Assembly: GCA_016290995.1 (NCBI GenBank)
Contig: JAEEVR010000004.1
Span: 1-64,000, forward strand
Length of the DNA: 64,000 nt
Source: Treponema sp.
Lineage (GTDB): Bacteria; Spirochaetota; Spirochaetia; Treponematales; Treponemataceae
Direction of reading: 5' to 3'
Shown: piece by piece, positions 11,801-18,098 of the stretch
Position numbering within the stretch: the stretch's first letter is position 1
Layout of the letters: every line of letters starts with the position of its first letter
The notes under the pieces: model-generated
Databases searched by the model: none
What the model was told of the DNA's origin: nothing
Seen by the model: only the letters and a program-made list of their open reading frames with translations
Position numbers and translations under genes: made by a program

Positions 11801-14800
11801 AATAATACGGTTGTAAAGGACAGCGCCACATCAGGCGGTGGCGGTTTTATTTCTGTTGCAGGAGCCGTTTCTACTAAGGAATATACTGCCAGCGCGAAAA
11901 TGTCTTTAAATAACTCAACTATAAATGCTTGTGACATTAGCGCAAATGTATTGTCTGACATAAGCTCTGCAAAAAACGATTATACCAAATATAAAGTGGC
12001 AAACGGCGGCTTTGTCGCAACCGATACGCTTAAAATTACAAACACCCTTAATCAGACTGCTGAACTTGAGTTAAAAAATTCAAAACTGCTCGCTTCTAAT
12101 GATGCTGAACTAAATGCTCAAACAAGCTCGTTATATAAGCAACACCTAGAAGCCAGCGCAAGCGGTTTTGTGTCAGTTCCAAAGGCTAAATCATATCTTA
12201 CTGCAAATAATACTCAAAAGATTTCTCTTGATTCAAGCTCTATGGTTCTTGCAAAGGATGAAGCAAAGTTCAACCTTGATTCCTCAAACACTTTGGTTGG
12301 CCATGTGGAATCCATAGCAAAAAACTTTGCAGGTACTCCTACAGGCGAGTCTTATGTCACGGCTGCCATCAACAACACCCTTGACAACAGCGGAACGATT
12401 AAGGCGGGAAACCTTGTTGACATTAACTTTATGGAAAAATCCAATAGCGATCTTAGGGTTGAAGTCACTGTCAAAAACAGCGCCGCGGTTGCGTCAACTT
12501 CAAAAGATGGAATGCTTACGCGAACCATAAACAACACTTTGAATGTCAACGACAGTGCCCAAATTGTCTCGGACAAAAATATTGGAATTCATTATTCGGA
12601 TGGTTTTGGCAGCTTGGAGTCGGTGCTCTATTCAAAATCAACGTCATATGTACTTTTTGGCATACCTATAGTTAAGACAGACACAAAGAATCCGATTACA
12701 AAGAATAGACAAGACGTGTTTAACCTGAACGGCAAAGTGATTGCCGGAAACAACAGTGAAAAGTACATAAAAATAAATAATGACGGTTCGGTTGACCTTT
12801 ACGCCACCACAGGCTTTGCCCAGGATGATTACAGGCTTATTCTATATGACGACAACTGGGAAAAAATGAAGGTTGCAAAGAAAGAGTCGATAAACGACAA
12901 GCTGGCCAAGATAAACGAAGACATTAGCTCATATGAGGGCATGCAAAGCTCATTGAACGCCTCAATGGCTGACTGCGACTCTCAGGCAACTGAACTGAAC
13001 GCGACGATTGATGAGATTAACGCGTTTATAAACAACCAAGACGGCAGTCATATAATCCTTAACAGCGAAGCGGACGAAAACGGCGCAATTGAATTTCACA
13101 ACGCGATTTTCGCCGACTTTAAGCAAAACGTTTGCGACAATTCCGAAAATCCCGAAGAAGGCAAGATATCTGAGGCCTCTTACGACGCGATGATGGCAGG
13201 CTACAATGAATATTTAAAGAATCTTTCCAGCGAGGATGGAAGCCTTGCCGTTTCTTTAAGCGCTTATCTTAAAACTTACACTCCAACTGATGAAGCCAAC
13301 GTACTAACGGACGCTCAAAAAACGACGCTTCTTAATGTGGCTTCTCAAATTGGAAGTAATTTAAAAGAAAACAAGGGTGACGTCTTTACTTACCAAAAAA
13401 TCAATTCCAACGTCACATATATCGGCTTAAAGGATTTGGTAAAGGACGGCCAAACCGGAAAGGTTACTGGCTGCGGTGATTTGACAGTTTTGGCCAATAG
13501 CATAAATGAGTTGACGGAAAAGAAACTTGGCCTAAGCCAGCAATGCGAAGACCTTGATTCAAAAATCGCGAATTTGACAAGTCAGATTCAGCCCCTTAAT
13601 AAAGAGTTGCAAAACGTGGACAAGCTTCCTGACCCAAACGCTAATGGCGGCATATATTCCGTTGAGTTTAGCGACACCAAGTACCCAGAAAGCAAAATTG
13701 ACATCACTGGCATTAAAAACACAGACATCAAAGGCAACGGCACGTTTGAAACCGGCAAAGTTTTATTCAAGGTTGACAACTATTCAACCCGCTCGTTGAT
13801 ATTCAACAATATCGACACCACCGACATTCCTGACCTTGGCCTTTACATTAACAATGAAAGTTATGCAAGCTATGCCGATAGCCAGTTGGCTGTAAACAGC
13901 GCGACAAACGGCACGGAAGGCGTTCACTTTGTGACGCATTCTTCAAGCGGAGAAAGCGGAATTATTGTCAACAACTACTATGACAATACAAATCCTTATA
14001 CAGACATTGAATCTCCATATAAGGATCTTTTAGACGTTCCTAATGAAAAGTCTGCCTCCGACATTTTGTTTAAGGGCGCGGTAGAGGCGGCGTCTGGCTT
14101 AAAGGTCTTTAATGACTCTGGTTCAATCTATTTTGAAAAGCTTGACACCGGGCTAATAGGAAGCGCCATTGACTTGGTCGCGACAAAAGGCGATGTTCAG
14201 ATACAAGCCGCCGACAACACAAAACTTGTTTTGACCTCTGACGCCAACATCTTTGCCGGAAACAGCGTGAGCATTGCCGCCGCCGACTACGACATAGACG
14301 CCAAAATAACCGCCGGATACAGCAATGACTTGAACCTAACGATTACAGACGAAATGCTTAACAACCTTTCGTTTGACCCGACGACGGGCCACGACGGCCT
14401 CTTGATCAACCTTGGACCGACTCCTTGGCTGAATGAAAAAAACAATATCAAGGCGCTTTATGATTCCGAATACGGAAGGATAATGCTTTTTGATGTAAAT
14501 GAACCCTTTAGGCCAAATGTTGATGTTTCGCAAAGAGGAAAGATAAACATTTCACCTGGCTCAAGCGCTTCCACAATAAATATGGATAAGGTCAAAGGCT
14601 ACGAGGGAACGCAGACAGTTACAATAAAGAATGAAACTGACAAGGATTTGAGTGTGTATAATGTATGCGCTACAGGCGACATAGATATAGAAAGCAAGGG
14701 CGATATTCTCCAATGGAGGGCGGTTTTGTCTTATGAAGGAAACACTTCGATTACGTCTAAAGGAAACTTTGAATCAATGGCTCCTGTCGGTTCTGCCGGC

Positions 14801-16144
14801 GACATTCTCATTGAGAATACCGGTAATGCCGCTGGAACTATCCTTGAAAGCATTCTTTTAACCACGAAAGGAAATATATATATAAAGAATTCAATGGGAG
14901 GCATCGTTATGTATGATGGCGCGAGCCTGTTGAATTATAGTTCTCCTAATGGAAGCGAAAAATACGGCATATTCATAGAAAATTCCAACGAAAATTCGGC
15001 AATCTATTTATTCGGTGGAACGATATATAATGAAGGCGGCGGCGACATTGTCATTACAAATAAAGGCGACGGTGGGGGGCAAGACATAGGACTGTTTCTT
15101 TCCACCGAAATAGAAAACACAAAAGGAGACATTATAATTAATAACGCCAATTCAAATATAGCGCTTGGCAATTATAGTCATGAGGACACTCCGATTCTTA
15201 AAACAGACGAAGGAAATATTGTCATCAATCAAGTTGGCGGAAATATTGGAAATATGTACTCTATATATACGCCAGTGATTGAGTCAGGCGGAAATTTGAC
15301 TATAAATGTTACGGACGGCAACATCGGCGTTGTTGAAGACGAGATTAGAAGCGCGATTAATATAAAGGTTCTTGGCTCTGTAGAAAGCATAAGCGCGAAT
15401 GATATATATGCCGATATGAATGTCCTTGGCTCTGTTAAAAAGTTGACCGCAAATTATGCAGACGTCAATTTGTCCGGCCTTGGAGTCATTGACGTATTGC
15501 GCGCGAATAACGCCAACATAAATTGTTCTGAAATTCGCTTTGCGCTAAATGACGGCATAATTAACAATTATGCGGAATTTAGAAACAAAAGCAAGACGGC
15601 GGTTGTCAGCAACAACGATTTAAGCCGTGTTGATTACGCGGACATTCAGCTTTATACAGCCAAGACCGGCTCATTCTCGCTTCTTCTTGACGACACAATC
15701 AACATGAGGACAAACGCTCCTGTTGTCTACAACAACCCTGACATGCTTGCGAATGGTTATAGCAGCGAGGGAAATTTTGTAACCAAGGGCCAAAAGGAAA
15801 CCAAAGTCTTGTATGAAAGCGTAAAATCGCTTGAGGCCCATGACAATGCGAACGCTGGCGGCAAAACTAAAAAGCCTGGCGCCATCCGGCTTGACGCGTC
15901 TAAGAACAAAGCCTTGACCGCCGATTTTACAGTCTATGAGCTTTCGACAGACGGAGCCGTTGTTATGAACGACAAAAACTTAGAGAAGGGCGACATAACG
16001 GCAATTACGTTTGACCTCTCGGACGTTACAGTAAACGCGAGGGTCATTGATGTTGCGGATGGCAAGGCAAGCCTTGAGTTTATCGACATGACAAAGGAAG
16101 ACGAGGATAAATTCTATGACATGTTCAACTCTCTTGTTCAATAG
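2825..16144 (+). CDS. Giant TpsA filamentous adhesin, LktA-like, with a PilZ-like C-terminal domain
   Basis: This 4439-residue exoprotein should be secreted by the adjacent TpsB. The ATG at 2825 is preferred because it starts a clean signal peptide ending VALFA/DEF; a TTG 17 codons upstream would put junk before it. Residues about 30-130 match a haemagglutination/TPS secretion domain (IFVSPNGMVVGSSGFLNVGS, the equivalent of the NPNG motif). About 3000 residues of degenerate beta-helix repeats follow, each with an NSTI-like strand, a turn and a DVxxxAxS-like strand, alternating with Gly/Ala-rich stretches such as AVGVAGAG. Within this are an Asn/Gln-rich insert (about 1142-1232) and a coiled-coil segment (about 3340-3605). 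The last 85 residues look like PilZ. The gene looks more A/T-rich than its neighbours. LktA-family leukotoxin/adhesin is the closest family by pattern. Confidence 0.88.
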   Translation: MIRESINKFTASLLCVCMFAMNAPVALFADEFITGVDPSGNTYNIEAEKISGDTGFRHYDNFYLQNDYVANLIYKDSYSKFVNLVDSQITIDGIVNTMKGGNFYNGHAIFVSPNGMVVGSSGFLNVGSLSVLTPSQDKFNDFKSEYFKSAYNLSSYVVGGSGYNGLITDSHGNIVINGKILSRGDVNLFGDTIAIQGLDGNKAGIVAGWQDSNTSFSDLQSAKNTFNSLVSNNITDATNFALKDGKIKIVAGYKELDENNKPDGIAKKAEVTIENAQIGASEVEVKANSTREFTTFDISDSNNDGSVYDTANASDAISSKITIKDSSVAGESVDIAATSQAALSRDINVSIPTVFLWLYDDVDDAKIADFFDGGIYDGFEGARTSAVIDIVDSAIQATKNDLSITSSAISNTSISSMVGEVIPHIFYGYGTKTESKINIKNSSLKAKNDVVLNALSQNVMQAAIANNGAVSIQAQNAYDFAFARNSTSADTKITIDHSTVEGHDVSALALAYNKLKNKVDLRALIGANDFANYGQNGQEGQGGSGAVADVLMNDTDIQSAVEVLNGSSVTASNDVTLNAYNINEVNNNVTSKTLDPTGYQKQYENPDGWWHKFLNKTRVLGGEIKQWTNFSFGEIRNLFSNKINNTKNIWNHSIDDGLDKKASFQVGAGALFNNSKTTNNVIINNSTINAGKDINIKAHTVDLTANVAAALAKQADAAKVGGAFSFSLNDQQNDNKVDIIDSIVKTSGSGSTINVDSIVELPSQQGTLGVSMKFPEAVAKIINKAGYGIGKSIGVNTYDDENWKGDLTLGMDFNFGAQDNLKFGFHSPGQDAPSSGVIPDIGIFGFFNNFAIASAAGEKVGLSGAVAINNIDNNSDINVTNSTIEKVDAFTKNGGIYMNSVVSASVHDAIDFIGSVSILLVSSLKDWQNASGATAIGGSVLVQNFNNNARTTVDNSAIDAKGGNLELNSAAEQAYLNLLTPGGKANTVGVVGAISVQSIKGTTSSTVKGNSTLNAGNISVSSGKAKAALSKKNTDIAEDSIHLLDDEGKFSLGEAREVKDHVTTAAFDGSLVTQSQSGQDPSSFGVAVGASVIVKTIDRTVKTSIVDSVLTANKKIDVASTSYNKDFIVTVAAAHVGGVSTDRARQEQANQNANNGNQNPQAEDQPQEMQDVGNWMNIMDNAGPDAEDVMNLNNLFNENNPNQQGAANAQGQAGGNQQMAQGVANPQNATNNFSLALAGAVSVLNDESVVQTEIKNSTLRTGDELNVSSSRDNFLLNLTGGGARAGNFGGGAAVNVYADKGAAKSIIEGSIIEFWSDAGSNEKKINVSATSEHRIIEAAVGVGVAKNDQNGVKAAVGGSFNANTLKDTTEAKVVSTTIPKKDESAKDIDVNVKADAKTTIWSAGGDAAYAGGNNSSFAVGAGVAGNMELIKQTVNSEIINSTLSGVKDVVNSAEAVYDINSIGVAAAVVTGAQSSFTIDGVLGLDFIQNNISAKIKNSTISSSGDVKNKAQSTIKGRTLTGGVDISTVDSSAGVGIGAVIEIDNSKVIAELSDSKILKSKSVEVSADSSDKRQFLAANLGVQTGSSSVAINANGIVGVIKTTVNALVSGASEISSDGDVKISSVYDNTNEGITAVANKAGKLALGANIIANYYENDTKSEISSSSKIKKAKNIEVSAKTREKIDLIPVAASIASGGAVAVAADVVVNIIKDKTEAKAVGDLTATQNLKVAADGETTINNRGGTLALDTGMNGGAVIGGAINVDYIAKIVNAQIGDKDFRSAVNAGGVVSATALSTNSFGGTPVKKGGDGEYERKDITSDSYQDSLVGKDGDGKYKLKYDSDFENWNMFYNLSAGGSAAVAGTVIVKTIDNAVNSEILNADVNNPKTVRVIASDYSIKNIIAGEITASKKGAIGVQTVITNDKSKTTALVTNSNIKAKSKVEESKVEESKVEVLAKNQKDNNQIVAAGSFSQNLSVGANVLVNTINDLVMAKIDSSEVTSDALNVNAEEDISATRIVVAASAVAQGVAINVSPLVNYYGDSSSKNDGESDEAYEQRRKGKTIAQISNSTIKDAKIDILADTNIKTWDLAVGVAGAGEGFAASGLAIKNTYDTKTKALIDKSSTINTEKDIALNANSVANSHNMIIGASGIGIGADAIVNVIINNMVSEVTAKIDGSEIVKAGNISLNANKGKEDILKNYAFSASGTGEGAAVVANVMYNIYDNKAASEIANSSIVDSYSINVNAFSDRDLYNYNIGVAGAGLGAALVANAIVNNVRTQTLATLDSKDKDVKTSGALSVIANDNTKADNTIGFGAGGAGAAGANINLFYSDNLAKAEVASTTGQIQAGSAQIKSTTTNAMQGETVGVVAGLAGIAGDVEVIRLGKAANYTDSDTASGIDKANQNTKTAYDKAMGSDAKYYDPADSSKVETGSVARVSGKLKSQNDVTVKAESKVKGFGKDEILKLDNVDASVGIANVNVGVKKVKVANNTIAEIIGGTVESQAGKVTVDAKSAAKVQIDSTDVKISGVEVSGGSEVYDNSSNTVAQIVDSTVTGDGVDVLSKSTSHGKINAVHRVGAVGNVVGVDLSEATDKNNTSALISGAANIDAKTGKLSVHATADTDLESKKDTVKVEVVSLVNVAKNIVNASSVTQALIKNVTGEINAKGIDIVSDYNKMSAYASSNITSVSAADVANWTKGGAVMNATFNSGIDSPAGLEIVNDGQTLIETAKSLGSEKISAKGVINKTSVELVNFYAGTFAEAENTAKSNTFLKAKDHRAKSLLIDAMLDSVSDAYLDDEMYSLLDVNCLGTDAKNTSKLNLEVAGKNSIENTAVINAINKADAKSNLAAIGVGVAVSGLRVRVNSEVSADTLADIGGDFSFDSADISVNTKRNSVMSKGAKSGGFISVADAEAANILKGKSELNIKGFDNDLSKNNKLSITNEANNTFEITSSGSTGGFIDISDGDKVTSTLNSSVVTNVIDSEINSNKKVSIETKNNTVVKDSATSGGGGFISVAGAVSTKEYTASAKMSLNNSTINACDISANVLSDISSAKNDYTKYKVANGGFVATDTLKITNTLNQTAELELKNSKLLASNDAELNAQTSSLYKQHLEASASGFVSVPKAKSYLTANNTQKISLDSSSMVLAKDEAKFNLDSSNTLVGHVESIAKNFAGTPTGESYVTAAINNTLDNSGTIKAGNLVDINFMEKSNSDLRVEVTVKNSAAVASTSKDGMLTRTINNTLNVNDSAQIVSDKNIGIHYSDGFGSLESVLYSKSTSYVLFGIPIVKTDTKNPITKNRQDVFNLNGKVIAGNNSEKYIKINNDGSVDLYATTGFAQDDYRLILYDDNWEKMKVAKKESINDKLAKINEDISSYEGMQSSLNASMADCDSQATELNATIDEINAFINNQDGSHIILNSEADENGAIEFHNAIFADFKQNVCDNSENPEEGKISEASYDAMMAGYNEYLKNLSSEDGSLAVSLSAYLKTYTPTDEANVLTDAQKTTLLNVASQIGSNLKENKGDVFTYQKINSNVTYIGLKDLVKDGQTGKVTGCGDLTVLANSINELTEKKLGLSQQCEDLDSKIANLTSQIQPLNKELQNVDKLPDPNANGGIYSVEFSDTKYPESKIDITGIKNTDIKGNGTFETGKVLFKVDNYSTRSLIFNNIDTTDIPDLGLYINNESYASYADSQLAVNSATNGTEGVHFVTHSSSGESGIIVNNYYDNTNPYTDIESPYKDLLDVPNEKSASDILFKGAVEAASGLKVFNDSGSIYFEKLDTGLIGSAIDLVATKGDVQIQAADNTKLVLTSDANIFAGNSVSIAAADYDIDAKITAGYSNDLNLTITDEMLNNLSFDPTTGHDGLLINLGPTPWLNEKNNIKALYDSEYGRIMLFDVNEPFRPNVDVSQRGKINISPGSSASTINMDKVKGYEGTQTVTIKNETDKDLSVYNVCATGDIDIESKGDILQWRAVLSYEGNTSITSKGNFESMAPVGSAGDILIENTGNAAGTILESILLTTKGNIYIKNSMGGIVMYDGASLLNYSSPNGSEKYGIFIENSNENSAIYLFGGTIYNEGGGDIVITNKGDGGGQDIGLFLSTEIENTKGDIIINNANSNIALGNYSHEDTPILKTDEGNIVINQVGGNIGNMYSIYTPVIESGGNLTINVTDGNIGVVEDEIRSAINIKVLGSVESISANDIYADMNVLGSVKKLTANYADVNLSGLGVIDVLRANNANINCSEIRFALNDGIINNYAEFRNKSKTAVVSNNDLSRVDYADIQLYTAKTGSFSLLLDDTINMRTNAPVVYNNPDMLANGYSSEGNFVTKGQKETKVLYESVKSLEAHDNANAGGKTKKPGAIRLDASKNKALTADFTVYELSTDGAVVMNDKNLEKGDITAITFDLSDVTVNARVIDVADGKASLEFIDMTKEDEDKFYDMFNSLVQ
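6250..6522 (+). other. Asn/Gln/Ala-rich low-complexity insert in the TpsA protein
   Basis: About 90 residues (about 1142-1232) are dominated by N, Q, A, G and P, with two acidic patches, and interrupt the beta-helix repeat pattern, which resumes with FSLALAGAVS. Both flanks are normal repeats, so this is an internal insertion in the same frame rather than a frameshift. Confidence 0.7.
8636..8680 (+). repeat. Three tandem 15-bp repeats inside tpsA
   Basis: The unit tctaaagttgaggaa occurs at 8636-8650 and 8651-8665, with a third copy at 8666-8680 that ends in gtt. They encode SKVEE, SKVEE, SKVEV in frame. Only the last copy is needed to make a normal repeat strand, so the first two look like a recent slippage expansion. 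Confidence 0.85.
15875..16141 (+). other. PilZ-like domain at the C-terminus of the TpsA adhesin
   Basis: Residues about 4351-4439 read as a compact beta-rich domain with FTVYELSTDGAVV, then a strand pair around VTVNARVIDV, then LEFIDMTKEDEDKFYDMF, the usual order of a PilZ fold. The canonical PilZ protein at 37907-39103 in this same window aligns by eye over the same three blocks (DISSDGALI, LVRSVEY, ECLHIEPTMRNAILSFV). Of the c-di-GMP ligands, the S and G of DxSxxG are kept, D is E, and no RxxxR is seen. Confidence 0.55.
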
Positions 16145-16190
16145 GGTTGAGTCTCATAAATAAAAAAATTAGCTTAAGGAGAAACGAAAA

Positions 16191-16634
16191 ATGAAAAACG
16201 GATTTTTATTGGTGTTGGCTGGCTTGCTTTTGAGCGTGGGCTTGTGCGCATGCTCTAAGGCGCAAAAGATCGCCATAGTGGATGTTCAGGCTGTTGTGAA
16301 CAAGTCTGAGCAAGTCCAAGCGTTAAAGAAAGAGCAGGAAGAAAAGTTGCAAGCCTTGGAGCAGTGGATTAAGACCGCTCAGGCTGACGTCGAAAATCAA
16401 GAGTTAAAGGCAAATAAGGATGAACTCTTAAAGAAATACAATGACGAACTTGCCAAAAAAAGAGAGGCAATTACAAGAGAGTATCAGGAAAAGTTGCAGG
16501 AAATTGACAGAAGCATAACAGACACTATTAAAAAAGCAGCGAAAGACAAAGGTTATGGCATGGTAATATCCAAGTCTATAGTCATAATGGGCGGCGACGA
16601 TATTACAGCTGATGTTCAAGAATCAGTTAAATAA
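16191..16634 (+). CDS. Skp/OmpH-like periplasmic chaperone, predicted lipoprotein
   Basis: This 147-residue protein has a signal peptide ending in a lipobox, LCAC, with Cys21 as the likely lipidated residue. The rest follows the OmpH/Skp family: a first strand KIAIVDVQAVVNKSEQ, a long charged coiled coil (about residues 45-115; the Skp tentacles), and an end strand GYGMVISKSIVIMGGDDITADV. Skp holds unfolded outer membrane proteins in the periplasm. Classical Skp is soluble, so lipidation is notable. AAGGAG lies 9 bp before the ATG. It is 46 bp downstream of tpsA with no terminator between, so it may help tpsB/tpsA products cross the periplasm; that link is inferred from position. Confidence 0.82.
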   Translation: MKNGFLLVLAGLLLSVGLCACSKAQKIAIVDVQAVVNKSEQVQALKKEQEEKLQALEQWIKTAQADVENQELKANKDELLKKYNDELAKKREAITREYQEKLQEIDRSITDTIKKAAKDKGYGMVISKSIVIMGGDDITADVQESVK

Positions 16635-18035
16635 ATGAAAAAATCAAGAATTGTCGTCGCTGTCGTTCTGGCGCTTTTAATCATTTTCTTGCTCTGTTTT
16701 CTGCTTCCTCGCTTTGGCAAAAATATGCCAAGCGACAACGGCGGCTTTTCTGAAAATCCTGAATTAGAACTGGAGCAGGAGTTAAAGACGGAACCGAAGC
16801 CAAAGCCTGAGCCTGGAAAAACGCTTGCCGGAATTGAAGTCTCAGGCGCTCCTTCAAAAACGCTCTACTATGTCGGGGAAAATTTTGACCGCGCGGGTCT
16901 TACGGTAACCGCTTCCTATGGCGATGGGAGCTCAAAGGTTGTTAAAGGCTGGACCGCAAGCGGTTTTTCTTCAGACAAAATAGGGCTTGGCGACGAGCAA
17001 GTTCTGACCATTAGCTATACGGAAGGCAGCGTGACAAAGACGGCTCAAACAAGCGGTTTTTTTTATGTCGCGGCAAGCGGCGCAAGGCCCACAAGCAAGC
17101 CGACGGCGCTTGCAGGCGGACTTTACTACAAGTTTGGCGACTTTCCGCAGGCAATTTCCGCTCTTCCGGGCACTGACTCTTATTCAAAAAAAACTGTTTA
17201 CAACGGTTACTATCTTGGAAGCGACGGCTATTTTTACGAAAAATGCGCGGAAAGCGCCTATGAAAACGGCTACACATACAGTGACGGCTCGCTAGTGGCC
17301 AGGGCGTCCAGCAAGCGGGAAAGATACTTTAAGGTAGAGCCGATTAAATGGCGCGTTTTGAATCCTTCCGAAGGCAAAAGAAAAATCTTTTTGGCGGAAA
17401 GCATGCTTATGGCAGGCGTGTCTTTTTACGACTACTACAATGTAAGCCGCAAGATAGACGGTAAAACTATATATCCCAACAACTACAAGCATTCAAAAAT
17501 CCGCGCCTACCTTAACGGCTTGAGTTATGTCGTAAGAGAAAAAGAAGGCGCTGAACAGACTGTCAATAAGAGTTGCTTTAACAAAGGCTTTTTGCAAAAG
17601 GCTTTTACGGCGAGCGCGCAAAAATTAATTTTAGTAACTGAAATAGACAATTCCGCCGCAAGCGCAAACCCTTTCTCAAACGCAAGCTTGTGGGACGGCG
17701 GCAAGAACATTTTTGCCTGCGAGAACACAAAAGACAAAATCTTTTTGTTAAGCGAAAAAGAGGCCACGGCAAGCGCTTTTGGCTTTACCGAATATGACGA
17801 CTATGGCCGCGGCAACAGCAGAATAAGAAAAGCTACTGATTACGCAAAGGCAAATTTTGCCTATCAAGGTCCCGGCTCGGCCTTTGGCGGTTGGTGGTGG
17901 CTTAGATCGCCGTACTATTACAGAACCGACTTTGCGCTCGATTGTGATTACGCCGGCAGTGCTTACGACTTTGGCATGGTTTCCACAAGGCGCGGCGGAA
18001 TAGTTCCTGCCTTGTCAATCTCCGTGGAAAACTGA
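16635..18035 (+). CDS. Ig-like (Big_3) and DUF6273 domain surface protein
   Basis: This 466-residue protein starts with a hydrophobic signal anchor (about residues 5-25), then a Pro/Glu/Lys spacer (about 35-58), a bacterial Ig-like domain of the Big_3 type (about 60-145, with KTLYYVGENFDRAGLTVTASY), and a long C-terminal region of the DUF6273 type. That region has the hallmarks IKWRVLNP, GWWWLRSPYYY and a final GGIVPALSI. Proteins of this kind are numerous in Treponema and are thought to be extracellular, with no known activity. The ATG directly abuts the previous stop and has no clear ribosome site, which suggests translational coupling to the Skp-like gene. It closes the tps island; 63 bp and a new promoter separate it from murC. 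Confidence 0.75.
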   Translation: MKKSRIVVAVVLALLIIFLLCFLLPRFGKNMPSDNGGFSENPELELEQELKTEPKPKPEPGKTLAGIEVSGAPSKTLYYVGENFDRAGLTVTASYGDGSSKVVKGWTASGFSSDKIGLGDEQVLTISYTEGSVTKTAQTSGFFYVAASGARPTSKPTALAGGLYYKFGDFPQAISALPGTDSYSKKTVYNGYYLGSDGYFYEKCAESAYENGYTYSDGSLVARASSKRERYFKVEPIKWRVLNPSEGKRKIFLAESMLMAGVSFYDYYNVSRKIDGKTIYPNNYKHSKIRAYLNGLSYVVREKEGAEQTVNKSCFNKGFLQKAFTASAQKLILVTEIDNSAASANPFSNASLWDGGKNIFACENTKDKIFLLSEKEATASAFGFTEYDDYGRGNSRIRKATDYAKANFAYQGPGSAFGGWWWLRSPYYYRTDFALDCDYAGSAYDFGMVSTRRGGIVPALSISVEN

Positions 18036-18063
18036 CGCCGTCGTTGGCAAAAGCGCGTTCCGC

Positions 18064-18092
18064 TTGCAAAGTTGCCCTGTAAGTGATATTAT
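18064..18092 (+). promoter_or_regulatory. Predicted leaderless promoter of murC
   Basis: TTGCAA at 18064-18069, a 17-bp spacer and TATTAT at 18087-18092. The -10 ends 6 bp before the ATG at 18099, so the start point should coincide with the A of the start codon. No Shine-Dalgarno site is present upstream. Confidence 0.55.
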
Positions 18093-18098
18093 GAGCTT

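Noticed and set aside
3600..12500. Regular repetition that might be a CRISPR or satellite array
   Set aside because: The repeats are protein-level beta-helix units with degenerate DNA and variable length; no exact repeat/spacer alternation exists.
2825..16144. Many open frames of 60-255 codons on the minus strand and in other frames across tpsA
   Set aside because: They lie wholly inside one uninterrupted 4439-codon frame, mirror its Ala/Ser/Val-rich repeats and have no ribosome sites or family features. They are shadows.
16635..18035. Diversity-generating retroelement variable protein
   Set aside because: The C-terminus recalls lectin-like variable proteins, but no template repeat, variable repeat copy or reverse transcriptase is present in the window.
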